From assembly GCA_965226285.1 (NCBI GenBank), contig CBDDCQ010000006.1, positions 868,001 through 932,000 of the forward strand: a DNA stretch of 64,000 nt. Direction: 5' to 3'. Both the position numbers and the translations under genes were made by a program. Position 1 is the first letter of the stretch. Each line of letters begins with the position of its first letter. Source of the stretch: CBDDCQ01 sp965226285. Its GTDB lineage: Bacteria; Bacteroidota; Bacteroidia; Flavobacteriales; Ichthyobacteriaceae. This document shows positions 8,771 to 16,340 of the stretch, piece after piece. The notes beneath the pieces are model-generated. The model worked only from the letters and a program-made list of their open reading frames with translations, was not told the DNA's origin and did not search any database.

Positions 8771-11700
8771 ATGAAAAAGATAAAGAACAGATATTTTTTT
8801 GGTTTATTAGCATTCATATTTTCTATAAGCCAACTGACCCAATGTAATAAGGAAGATAAGCCTTTGGAAAAGAGCAAAGAGGCATCGATCATCTCCTTTG
8901 AATTAGGCACTTATAAAGGCAAGTTAAATGGCACCTCTTTATTAATAGAGGTACCCTACGCAGCGGATATAAGTTCTTTATTGGCAAAGGTAAAGTTATC
9001 GGAAAAGGCAACGATCAAACCCGACCCAACGAAAGTGAAAGATTGGAGCAACCCAGTATCGTTTACAGTAACCGCAGAAAATGGAGAGAGCAAAAAATAT
9101 ACAGTAACGGTAAAAATATTACGTCCAGTATTGACCTTTGAAAAACTGACCAAAGAATATACAAAAGGTGGGCATTTGAATGCTACAGAAATTCTAAATC
9201 ATGTAAAAGGTACAAAGGATGGCTATACTTTAAAAGATATCACAAATTTGAATCCTAATGATATAGTAACGGTCAATGGAAGTGCGCCAAATTTAAGGTT
9301 AGCATTTAATCGTGTGGGCGTTTTTACGGCTTCGTTGCACTTAAAACACAATGCTACATCAGATTTGGATGTAACGCTCAGTAATGCAGCGTTTGAAATT
9401 ACAAAGGGGGATGCTCCATCGGATTTAAGCTGGAGAAAACAAAGCAAGGTTTATGCTTCAGGGGGAGAGATCAGCAATGGGGAATTATTAGAAGGTCTTA
9501 ACGGTACAAAAACAGGCTATACCCTTAAAACAGTAACCATCAGTGATGCAGGAGGCACAGGCGCAAGGGTTTCAGGGAGTGGCACTGCAGCTAAGATTGG
9601 TAGTTATACGCAAGCGGGTAACTTGACCTTAACACTTGTATTTGAACACGCTACCAAAGCAGATAAAACCATAAGCAATGCAGTATTTGAAATTACAAAG
9701 ATGGCTGCACCTACCAATTTAACTTGGGTAAAACAATTGAAGAGGTATCGTTCTGGAGAGGAGATAAACAATGCTGAATTATTAGAAGGTCTCGAAGGTT
9801 CAAAAGTAGGGTATCGTATGAAAAGCGTACAGATTACGGATGATTCCTCAAGTAGTGGTGCGCGTGTTTCAGGTAGTGGTACTGCAGCTAAGATCGTGGG
9901 TTATCGCAAAGCCACTATCTTGACGTTGACACTTGCATTTGAACACGCTACCAAAGCAGACAAAACCATAACGGGTGCACAATTTGAACTTACCAGTGGA
10001 GCTGTATCTGTACCTTTAAGTTGGAGCACACAAAGCAAGGTTTACAGTCCTGCAGGAGAGATAAGCAACGCAGCGTTATTGGGCGGTGTGCGAGGTACAA
10101 AAGACGGCTATCGTATCAAATCAGTACAGATTACAGATGATTCAACAAGCAGTGGTGCACGTGTTTCAGGAAGTGGTACTGCAGCTAAGATCGTCGGTTA
10201 TGGCAAAGCCACTATCTTGACGTTGACGCTTGTACTTCAGCACGATACCAAAGGAGAAAAAACGCTCAGTAATGCAGCGTTTGAAATTAGGAAGATGCCC
10301 GTACCGGTTGATTTGAGTTGGCGTAAACAAATTAAGGTTTATAGTTTGGGAGGAGAGATAAGCAATGGGGAGTTGTTAGCAGGTCTTAGCGGTACAAAAA
10401 CAGGCTATCGAGTGAAAACATTAACCATCAGTGACGCAAGAGGTACAGGAGCAAGGGTTTTAGGTAATGGCACTTCAGCTAAGATCGTCAGTTATACCAA
10501 GGTGGGTATCTTGACGTTATCGATTGTATTTGAACACGATACCAAGGAGGATAAAAACATCACTGCTGGAGCGTTTGAAATTACGAAGGGCAGTGCGGAA
10601 AGTTTAAGTTGGAGGAAGCAAGCGAAGGCGTTTAGCAGTGATGGAGAAATTACCCATGCCGATTTATTAGCAGGCGTTACGGGCAGTGGTAAGAATGGAT
10701 ACACCATTAAAACTGTTAGGATTAGTAATGATGGAGGTACAAGTGCAGTGGTTTCAGGGAGCGGCAGGGCTGCTAAAATTACGAGTTATACCAAAGCGGG
10801 TACGCTTACGCTCACCCTTGTATTAGTACACGATACTAAAGAAGATGCTACTATTAGAAATGCGGAGTTTGAGATTACGCTTTTAAGTTGGACCAAGCAA
10901 ACGAAGCCGTTTAGCAGTAGTGGCGAAATTACCAATACCAATCTATTAGCAGGCGTTACGGGTAGTGGTAAGAATGGATACACCATTAAAACCGTTACCA
11001 TTACCCATACAAACGGTACAGGTGCAAGGGTTTCAGGGAGCGGTACTTCAGCTAAAATTACAAGTTATACCAAAGCAGGTACGCTTACCCTTACAATTGT
11101 TTTACAACACACTAGTAAACCAGATGTAACCCTTAGGAATGCACAGTTTGAAATTACGAAGGGTTCAGCACCGCGTCTAACTTGGACCAAGCAAACAAAG
11201 CCGTTTAGCAGTAGCGGAGAAATTACCAATGTCGAACTATTAGCAGGCGTTACAGGTAGTGGTAAGAATGGATACACCCTTAAAACCGTTAACATTACCA
11301 ATACAAACGGTACAGGTGCAAGGGTTTCAGGGAGCGGTACTTCAGCTAAAATTACAAGTTATACCAAAGCAGGTACGCTTACCCTTACAATTGTTTTACA
11401 ACACACTAGTAAACCAGATGTAACCCTTAGGAATGCACAGTTTGAAATTACGAAGGGTTCAGCACCAAGTTTAAGTTGGAGGAAGCAAACGAAGCACTTT
11501 ATCAGTGGTGGCGAAATTACCAATGCCGATCTATTAGCAGGCGTTACAGGAACAAGCAGTGATAAGAATGGATACACCATTAAAACCGTTACCATTAGTA
11601 ATGATGGAGGTACAAGTGCAGTGGTTTCAGGGAGCGGAAGGGCTGCTAAAATTACGAGTTATAACAAAGTAGGTACACTTACCCTAACCATTGTTTTACA

Positions 11701-12541
11701 ACACGATGCGAAAGCAGATAAAACCCTTACAGGTGCAAAGTTTGAGATTTATAAGATTTTTCATATAACAAGTAGTGGGCAAGTAAGAATTAAAAGAAGT
11801 GTTGACAGAAGTAGTTTAACAACAGTAATTATTCCTAATACGATTGATGGTATCACCGTAACCAGTATTGAAAATTATGGATTTTATCAGTTTGAAAACG
11901 TTACCAGTATTACGATTCCTAATTCCGTAACCAGTATTGGACATTATGCATTTTCTGGTTGTAGTTCACTTACCCGTATCACGATTCCTAATAAGGTAAA
12001 AAGTATTGAATTGAATACATTTAAAGACTGTACTTCACTTACCAGTATTACGATTCCTAATTCCGTAACCAGTATTGGAGTTTCGGCATTTTTTAATTGT
12101 AGTTCACTTACCAGTATTACGATTCCTAATTCTGTAACCAGTATTGGAATTTTGGCATTTGCTGTTTGTAGTTCACTTACCCGTATTACGATTCCTAATT
12201 CCGTAACCAGTATTGGAGCTTCGGCATTTCAGAATTGTACTTCACTTACCAGTATTACGATTCCTAATTCTGTAACCAGTATTGGAGCTTCGGTATTTCG
12301 GAATTGTACTTCACTTACCAGTATTATGATTCCTAATTCTGTAACCAGTATTGGACAGTGGGTATTTAAAAATTGTACCTCCCTCATGACCATCAAACTG
12401 CCTAACTCCATAACGACTATTGGAGATGAGCCATTTACAGGTTGTAGCAAGCTCACTACCATAGAGGTACCTAATGCAAAAGTATCTGATTGGGAAGCGA
12501 ACCTAAAAATAGGTAATAGTGCATCAGTGGTGGGGTATTAA
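8771..12541 (+). CDS. Giant BspA-like surface lipoprotein (DUF5018 + 9 Ig-like repeats + LRRs)
   Basis: Starting at the ATG at 8771 gives 1256 residues with a clean lipoprotein signal (MKKIKNRYFFGLLAF, lipobox ending QLTQC, Cys25). An in-frame ATG at 8729 would put 14 extra residues before the signal. A DUF5018-like domain follows (about residues 40-115, FTVTAENGESKKYTVTVK). Then come nine beta-rich repeats of about 95-98 residues with a shared core (GGEISNxELLxGLxGTKxGYT, ARVSGSGTAAKI, LTLTLVFEHxTKxD, FEITK). Nine 23-residue BspA-type leucine-rich repeats (SVTSIGxxAFxxCSSLTSITIPN) close it. DNA of units 7 and 8 is nearly identical over long stretches (about 11.0 and 11.3 kb). It is probably exposed at the cell surface for adhesion; the ligand is unknown. 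The gene looks clearly GC-richer than its neighbours. Confidence 0.85.
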   Translation: MKKIKNRYFFGLLAFIFSISQLTQCNKEDKPLEKSKEASIISFELGTYKGKLNGTSLLIEVPYAADISSLLAKVKLSEKATIKPDPTKVKDWSNPVSFTVTAENGESKKYTVTVKILRPVLTFEKLTKEYTKGGHLNATEILNHVKGTKDGYTLKDITNLNPNDIVTVNGSAPNLRLAFNRVGVFTASLHLKHNATSDLDVTLSNAAFEITKGDAPSDLSWRKQSKVYASGGEISNGELLEGLNGTKTGYTLKTVTISDAGGTGARVSGSGTAAKIGSYTQAGNLTLTLVFEHATKADKTISNAVFEITKMAAPTNLTWVKQLKRYRSGEEINNAELLEGLEGSKVGYRMKSVQITDDSSSSGARVSGSGTAAKIVGYRKATILTLTLAFEHATKADKTITGAQFELTSGAVSVPLSWSTQSKVYSPAGEISNAALLGGVRGTKDGYRIKSVQITDDSTSSGARVSGSGTAAKIVGYGKATILTLTLVLQHDTKGEKTLSNAAFEIRKMPVPVDLSWRKQIKVYSLGGEISNGELLAGLSGTKTGYRVKTLTISDARGTGARVLGNGTSAKIVSYTKVGILTLSIVFEHDTKEDKNITAGAFEITKGSAESLSWRKQAKAFSSDGEITHADLLAGVTGSGKNGYTIKTVRISNDGGTSAVVSGSGRAAKITSYTKAGTLTLTLVLVHDTKEDATIRNAEFEITLLSWTKQTKPFSSSGEITNTNLLAGVTGSGKNGYTIKTVTITHTNGTGARVSGSGTSAKITSYTKAGTLTLTIVLQHTSKPDVTLRNAQFEITKGSAPRLTWTKQTKPFSSSGEITNVELLAGVTGSGKNGYTLKTVNITNTNGTGARVSGSGTSAKITSYTKAGTLTLTIVLQHTSKPDVTLRNAQFEITKGSAPSLSWRKQTKHFISGGEITNADLLAGVTGTSSDKNGYTIKTVTISNDGGTSAVVSGSGRAAKITSYNKVGTLTLTIVLQHDAKADKTLTGAKFEIYKIFHITSSGQVRIKRSVDRSSLTTVIIPNTIDGITVTSIENYGFYQFENVTSITIPNSVTSIGHYAFSGCSSLTRITIPNKVKSIELNTFKDCTSLTSITIPNSVTSIGVSAFFNCSSLTSITIPNSVTSIGILAFAVCSSLTRITIPNSVTSIGASAFQNCTSLTSITIPNSVTSIGASVFRNCTSLTSIMIPNSVTSIGQWVFKNCTSLMTIKLPNSITTIGDEPFTGCSKLTTIEVPNAKVSDWEANLKIGNSASVVGY

Positions 12542-12572
12542 GGTAAAATAATTATTTATTTTTAACCCCCAG

Positions 12573-12628
12573 CCCCTCCTTATCAGGAGGGGAGCTAATA
12601 GCGTGTGTATTACCCCTTTAAAAAGGGG
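12573..12628. repeat. Two C/G-rich palindromes after the surface lipoprotein gene
   Basis: CCCCTCCT (12573-12580) pairs with AGGAGGGG (12585-12592). CCCCTTT (12613-12619) pairs with AAAGGGG (12622-12628). The second belongs to the dispersed CCCCTTTAAAAAGGGG family also seen near 14.2, 41.2-41.4 and 45.3 kb. They may act as transcript ends, but lack a good T-tail. Confidence 0.6.
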
Positions 12629-12699
12629 AAAAAGAGGGGGTGCCCGCAATTTTTTTTGAAATTTTACCAAAGACACCTCTACTAAAATAATTTCTCTTT

Positions 12700-12938
12700 T
12701 GTACCTTTTTTTGAGACTTAAAAAAACTTATTTTTTTGTTCATTAATTGTTCATTTATTTATAAGTTAAGGTGAAGTTATCGTCAAAGGCAACGATCAAA
12801 CCCAACCCAACGACAGTGAAAGATTGGAACAATCCAGTATGGTTTACGGTAACCGCAGAAAATGGAAATACGAATAAATATACAGTAAAGGTAAAAATAT
12901 TACCTCCAGTATTGACCTTTGAAAAACTGAGCAATTAA
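12700..12938 (+). pseudogene. 5' remnant of a second surface lipoprotein gene
   Basis: Bases 12768-12938 repeat 8990-9154 at high identity and still read in frame (KVKLSSKATIKPNP to TFEKLSN, then stop), covering the end of the DUF5018-like domain and the first residues of repeat 1. The preceding 60 bases match the upstream region of the gene at 8771. Signal peptide and start codon are gone: upstream region and mid-domain are joined directly. Homology stops near 12935, followed by unrelated AT-rich sequence and the HicBA insert. The 3' end of the same or a sibling gene resumes at 13769. Confidence 0.85.
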
Positions 12939-12975
12939 TCTTAAAAACATAAATTTAATATTGGCAATTATTTTG

Positions 12976-13147
12976 AAAAAAAGTTATATTTTTTTAAAAA
13001 AGTTGTGTTTTTCTAAAAAAGTTGTATTTTTCTAAAAAAGTTGTGTTTTTCTAAAAAAGTTGTATTTTTCTAAAAAAGTTGTATTTTTCTAAAAAAGTTG
13101 TGTTTTTCTAAAAAAGTTGTATTTTTCTAAAAAAGTTGTATTTTTGT
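12976..13147 (+). repeat. 19-bp tandem repeat array (8 units plus one diverged)
   Basis: Eight exact-length units of AAAAAAGTTGTATTTTTCT (with A/G variation at one base) occupy 12996-13147, preceded by a diverged 20-base copy at 12976. Every unit carries a TTG. Only the last unit ends in TTTTTG instead of TTTTTC, which makes TATTTTTG. The array lies immediately before hicB and acts as its probable promoter region. Confidence 0.95.
13117..13146 (+). promoter_or_regulatory. hicBA promoter formed by the last two repeat units
   Basis: TTG (13117-13119) in the penultimate unit lies 19 bases before TATTTTTG (13139-13146) in the last unit, a full match to the Bacteroidota TTG-N19-TAnnTTTG promoter. 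Other units have the TTG but a C in place of the last G, so only this end should be active. The start codon of hicB is 28 bases downstream. Confidence 0.65.
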
Positions 13148-13173
13148 AACGCAGCAAGAAAAATAATTTTAAA

Positions 13174-13527
13174 ATGGACATAAAGGAATTCATAGAAATA
13201 AAGCGTAATAATTTAAATATTGGTTTGATGATAAAAACTTTTAAAGAAGATGGTGATTTTATTGCTTATTGTCCATCTTTGAATTTATGTGGTCAAGGAG
13301 GAACAGAAGAAAAAGCAAAAAAATCTTTTGAGATAGTATTGGAAGAATTTTTTAGATATACTTTGAACAAAAAAACACTATCAACTGTTTTAGAAGAATT
13401 AGGGTGGATAAAAAAAACAAGTGTCAAAAAATTCTCAAAATCATTTAAAGCAGATAAAGATTATAAAAAAGTTCCTTATTACTTATTACCTTTTAATAAA
13501 AATATATCAACAAAAGCCTCTGCTTAG
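13174..13527 (+). CDS. hicB: HicB-family antitoxin
   Basis: The 117-residue protein carries the short partial RNase H-like HicB fold: a strand pair, then DGDFIAYCPSLNLCGQGGTEEKAKKSFEIVLEEFF, the family signature with YCPxLxxCGxGxTEExAxxSF. As antitoxin it should bind and neutralise the HicA RNase encoded 9 bases downstream and may repress its own promoter. No clear DNA-binding helix-turn-helix is visible in the lysine-rich C-terminal 40 residues. Order is antitoxin first, the reverse of classical hicAB. The pair lies between two broken ends of a surface lipoprotein gene and behind a 19-bp repeat array, so it looks newly acquired. Confidence 0.85.
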   Translation: MDIKEFIEIKRNNLNIGLMIKTFKEDGDFIAYCPSLNLCGQGGTEEKAKKSFEIVLEEFFRYTLNKKTLSTVLEELGWIKKTSVKKFSKSFKADKDYKKVPYYLLPFNKNISTKASA

Positions 13528-13536
13528 TAAATTTAT

Positions 13537-13767
13537 ATGTCTATAAAAACAAAAGATTGGAAGATATTTTTAAAATCTAAAGGATTAAAACATATAAGAA
13601 CAAATTCTAGTCATGAAGTTTGGAGTAAAAAAGATTTGAAAAGACCTATAATATTTCCAAATACTAAAAAAGACCTTAAAGATAGTCTTATAAGGTCTAA
13701 TTTAAGAACTTTAAATTTATCATATGAAGATTTTGAAAATGCAAGAAAAAATAAATTTAAATTTTAG
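13537..13767 (+). CDS. hicA: HicA-family mRNA interferase toxin
   Basis: The 76-residue protein matches HicA: a short dsRBD-like fold with KDWKIFLKSKGLKHIRTNSSHEVW, containing the catalytic histidine of the (G/N)SSH motif. The lysine-rich C-terminus is about the usual length. By family it cleaves mRNA during stress when HicB is degraded. It follows hicB by 9 bases. Its stop codon (13765-13767) is separated by a single base from the resumed leucine-rich-repeat sequence of the disrupted lipoprotein gene, so the junction lies exactly at the end of hicA. Confidence 0.85.
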   Translation: MSIKTKDWKIFLKSKGLKHIRTNSSHEVWSKKDLKRPIIFPNTKKDLKDSLIRSNLRTLNLSYEDFENARKNKFKF

Positions 13768-13768
13768 G

Positions 13769-14005
13769 TGTAGTTCACTTACCCGTATTACGATTCCTAA
13801 TTCCGTAACCAGTATTGGAAAGTGGATATTTAGAGGTTGTAGCTCCCTCATGACCATCAAACTGCCTCATTCCATAACGACTATTGGAGATGAGCCATTT
13901 ACAGGTTGTGGCAAGCTCACTACCATAGAGGTACCTACAGCTAAGGTGTCTGATTGGGAAGCTAACCTAAAAAAAGGTAATAGTGCATTGGTGGTGGGGT
14001 ATTAA
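13769..14005 (+). pseudogene. 3' remnant of a surface lipoprotein gene (LRRs)
   Basis: Seventy-eight codons plus stop encode the last three BspA-type repeats and the family C-terminus (CSSLTRITIPNSV to KVSDWEANLKKGNSALVVGY). They nearly duplicate the end of the gene at 8771. There is no start codon of its own; reading in from an ATG inside hicA (13724) would be artificial. With the 5' remnant at 12700-12938 it brackets an insert of about 830 bases holding the repeat array and hicBA. Confidence 0.88.
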
Positions 14006-14011
14006 GGTAAA

Positions 14012-14140
14012 ACAATTACAAATTGTACAAGTCTTAAATTTGTAAAAGTAACTAAAGAAAAAGTAAAAATATTAGAAAAACAATTCAAAGAAGATAACAA
14101 AATAGTGCTATTGGTCACACATGCTCTTTTTTTCTCATAA
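14012..14140 (+). pseudogene. C-terminal fragment of another LRR protein
   Basis: An open frame of 42 codons before its stop reads TITNCTSLKFVKV, then KEKVKILEKQFKED. It resembles the end of a BspA-type LRR protein (NCTSLK..V..EKVK..E) but is not a copy of the endings seen at 12541 or 14005. It begins directly after the conserved 3' tail of the preceding remnant, so a further family member probably recombined or was deleted here. Confidence 0.5.
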
Positions 14141-14177
14141 CTTATTTGAAGCATGTGTTCCCCTATTTATGGGGAGG

Positions 14178-14245
14178 GTAGGGACAGGTTTTAAAACCTG
14201 TCCCTACTTTTTTTCGTATTTAATCCCCCTTTTTAAAGGGGGATT
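14178..14245. repeat. Perfect 30-bp palindrome and a CCCCCTTTTTAAAGGGGG palindrome
   Basis: GTAGGGACAGGTTTT (14178-14192) is followed directly by its reverse complement (14193-14207) and a T-run, so it can end transcripts from the left. A second palindrome with arms AATCCCCCTTT / AAAGGGGGATT lies at 14222-14245. Both types recur near 41.2-41.5 and 45.2-45.4 kb beside other lipoprotein genes. Confidence 0.85.
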
Positions 14246-14365
14246 TTATGGAGGAACTTTAATTGTAGGTTTAATTCGCTTGGAGTAGGTGGTAAATTGA
14301 TTATTGGTTTTAAGTCTCTAATCAATTTATCCATTCCCGAATCATGTCCAATATCTTTTAAATAA
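14233..14365 (-). other. Short conserved-looking frame, probable gene remnant
   Basis: On the minus strand an open stretch reads LKDIGHDSGMDKLIRDL, then NLPPTPSELNLQLKFLHK, and stops inside the palindrome at 14233. The composition looks like real protein, but there is no start codon apart from an internal ATG and no family I recognise. It lies just downstream of the first 2TM-domain gene and may be the tail of a deleted gene. Confidence 0.3.
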
Positions 14366-14775
14366 TGTTATTTAAATTACATATTACCAGTGTTTATCTT
14401 ATCCATTCTATTCCTAATCGTTTTATTTACCCATCTGCTGCTAAAGAATATTTGTATATTATAAACCTTCAAAGTATGGAATAATAAACCTATACCCCAA
14501 CCTGCTAAAGGATAGTAAAACCAGAGTTTATCAGGTTGTGTATAATAATTAAAGCCCGCCAAAAACCCATTAATAAAGATATACCATAATATATGATTAT
14601 AATAGGCTTGTAATTTCAATACTCTTTCTCTTATTTGATTATCATTATTTATCTCCATTTGTCCTTTATTTTTAATGTTATTTTATTTTAATATTGTATA
14701 TAGTTCATCTGTTTTCAAGGATTCTATACCCGATAGTAGATCCCCAAAAGTTATAATTACTCAATGCATCAGATC
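14364..14775. repeat. Direct repeat, copy 1 (2TM gene and upstream flank)
   Basis: This segment and 14912-15391 are direct duplicates that include the 2TM-domain gene and about 110 bases upstream of it. Copy 1 lacks 66 bases inside the gene, leaving the frame intact. Both end at the same sequence (TGCATCAGATC). Confidence 0.85.
14377..14658 (-). CDS. 2TM-domain protein, shorter duplicate
   Basis: The 93-residue protein has two predicted membrane helices (about residues 20-37 and 47-65) flanked by basic residues, as in the Bacteroidota 2TM domain (PF13239). It is identical to the 115-residue protein at 14925 apart from a handful of substitutions and an in-frame loss of 22 residues from the basic N-terminal part (after MEINNDNQ). 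In the family this domain is often near or fused to LytTR or histidine-kinase genes; none is present here. The duplication is recent, judging by near identity. The role is unknown. Confidence 0.7.
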   Translation of the reverse strand: MEINNDNQIRERVLKLQAYYNHILWYIFINGFLAGFNYYTQPDKLWFYYPLAGWGIGLLFHTLKVYNIQIFFSSRWVNKTIRNRMDKINTGNM

Positions 14776-14911
14776 TTTAAGTAAGCTGAACTTATTTATT
14801 TGATTCATATATTTAACCACAGTTTTTTCATATCTTAAAGTTTTTATATTCTGTGGGTAAATTTATGTAATCATATTTGTGATTTTGTAAAAATATATAT
14901 AAATTGAAGTA

Positions 14912-15391
14912 AATGTTATTTAAATTACATATTACTAGTGTTTATCTTATCCATTCTATTCCTAATCGTTTTATTTACCCATCTGCTACTAAAGAATATT
15001 TGTATATTATAAACCTTTAAAGTATGGAATAATAAACCTATACCCCAACCTGCTAAAGGATAGTAAAACCAGAGGTTATCAGGTTGTGTATAATAATTAA
15101 AGCCCGTCAAAAGCCCATTAATAAGGATATACCATACTATATGATTATAATAGGCTTGTAATTTCAATACTCTTCCTCTTATTTTTCTATATTGCTCTTT
15201 ACTCCCAATGGGTCTTCTTCTATTATAATTCCTTTTTGTTCTTCTTGTTTGATTATCATTATTTATCTCCATTTGTCCTTTATTTTTAATATTATTTTTA
15301 TTTTAATGTTTGTATCTAGTTTATCTGTTTTCAAGGATTCTATACCTGATAGTAGCTTCCCAAAAGTTATAATTACTCAATGCATCAGATC
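14912..15391. repeat. Direct repeat, copy 2 (2TM gene and upstream flank)
   Basis: Full-length partner of the repeat at 14364-14775. The two copies are separated by 136 bases of unrelated sequence (14776-14911), so the arrangement is a tandem duplication with a spacer. Confidence 0.85.
14925..15272 (-). CDS. 2TM-domain membrane protein
   Basis: The 115-residue protein has a basic N-terminus (TRRTKRNYNRRRPIGSKEQY) and two membrane helices (HIVWYILINGLLTGF and LWFYYPLAGWGIGLLF), ending in RWVNKTIRNRMDKIN. This fits the 2TM domain, where the segment GWGIGLxxHxxKVY is the most conserved part. It is the complete form; the copy at 14377 has lost 22 codons, and a third copy at 8204 is decayed. It lies downstream of thyA on the same strand. 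Function is not established; a small inner-membrane protein is all that can be said. Confidence 0.75.
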   Translation of the reverse strand: MEINNDNQTRRTKRNYNRRRPIGSKEQYRKIRGRVLKLQAYYNHIVWYILINGLLTGFNYYTQPDNLWFYYPLAGWGIGLLFHTLKVYNIQIFFSSRWVNKTIRNRMDKINTSNM

Positions 15392-15440
15392 CTTTTCTAC
15401 TAAAGCGTTCTACTTGATTATCTAAATCTGTCCATTGCAT
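15321..15440 (-). other. 39-codon frame after thyA, part of the duplicated segment
   Basis: The minus-strand frame starts ATG at 15440 (MQWTDLDNQVERFSRKGSDA) and ends NFWEATIRYRILENR. It is 31 bases from the thyA stop. Its last third is duplicated at about 14700-14775 with a broken frame. The peptide looks like the C-terminal end of a helical protein that has lost its beginning. I do not recognise it; it may be a remnant rather than a gene. Confidence 0.3.
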
Positions 15441-15471
15441 ATCATTCAAATCTGATTTGGTTATAAAGCAT

Positions 15472-16338
15472 TTAAACTGCTACCTTTCCTTCAATATGAG
15501 GATGAGGATTATAATCACATAGTTTAAAATCTTCAAACTCAAACTCAAATATATTGTCAACTTTGGTATTAATTTTCATTCGAGGTAATTTTTTAGGTTT
15601 TCTATTGATTTGCAACTTCACTTGCTTTATATGATTTGAATAGATATGGACATCTCCAAAAGTATGCACAAAATCTCCCACATTTAGTCCTGTAACTTGA
15701 GCTACCATCATTGTAAGTAGGGCATAAGATGCTATATTGAATGGAACTCCTATAAATACATCGGCACTTCTTTGATATAATTGACAAGATAAATTTCCAT
15801 TTGACACATAGAACTGAAAAAGAGAATGACATGGTGGCAAAGCCATATATTTCACTTGAGCAGGGTTGTAAGCAACTACCAAATGTCTTCTTCCATCGGG
15901 ATTATCTCGTATTTGTTTAATTACATCAGTAATTTGATCTACTCCCAAAAAATCTCTCCACTGTTTACCATATACAGGACCTAAATTCCCCCACTTATTT
16001 GCAAAATCGTCATTATTCTTTATCGATTCAGAAAATTTCTTTATATCTTCTCCTTTATATTCCACACTATTTTTATATTTTTTGTAAGGCCATTTATTCC
16101 ATATTTTGATATTGTTTTTCACTAAATATTGAATATTAGTATCCCCTTTTAGAAACCATAACAGTTCATATATAATGGAAGGTAAATGTACTCTTTTAGT
16201 TGTTATCAGAGGAAATCCTTTTTGCAAATCAAAACGCATCTGATACCCAAATATACTTCTAGTACCCGTTCCTGTTCTATCCTCTTTATCCTCTCCTTTA
16301 TCCAATATATATTGTATTAGATCTAAATATTGTTTCAT
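15472..16338 (-). CDS. thyA: Thymidylate synthase
   Basis: The 288-residue enzyme makes dTMP from dUMP with methylene-tetrahydrofolate. Visible motifs are the N-terminal RTGTGTxSxFGxQMRFDL, the catalytic cysteine in ALPPCHSLFQF (C170), the arginine pair in NPDGRRHLVVAYNP and the C-terminal YNPHPHIEGKVAV with the conserved terminal valine. Length is slightly above E. coli ThyA (264) because of a middle insertion near residues 80-110, as in many Firmicutes and Bacteroidota. It begins 2 bases after the DUF151 nuclease gene stops, so the two are co-transcribed. Confidence 0.97.
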   Translation of the reverse strand: MKQYLDLIQYILDKGEDKEDRTGTGTRSIFGYQMRFDLQKGFPLITTKRVHLPSIIYELLWFLKGDTNIQYLVKNNIKIWNKWPYKKYKNSVEYKGEDIKKFSESIKNNDDFANKWGNLGPVYGKQWRDFLGVDQITDVIKQIRDNPDGRRHLVVAYNPAQVKYMALPPCHSLFQFYVSNGNLSCQLYQRSADVFIGVPFNIASYALLTMMVAQVTGLNVGDFVHTFGDVHIYSNHIKQVKLQINRKPKKLPRMKINTKVDNIFEFEFEDFKLCDYNPHPHIEGKVAV

Positions 16339-16340
16339 AA

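Noticed and set aside
10492..11595. Series of minus-strand open frames of about 71-78 codons
   Set aside because: They are mirror frames of the 95-residue repeats and recur at the repeat period, so they are not independent genes.
12976..13147. Tandem repeats that could be mistaken for a CRISPR array
   Set aside because: Units are 19 bases and directly adjacent with no spacers, and there are no cas genes in the window.
13724..14005. A 93-codon frame starting inside hicA
   Set aside because: Its first 15 codons overlap hicA in another frame; the rest is the LRR remnant without its own start.
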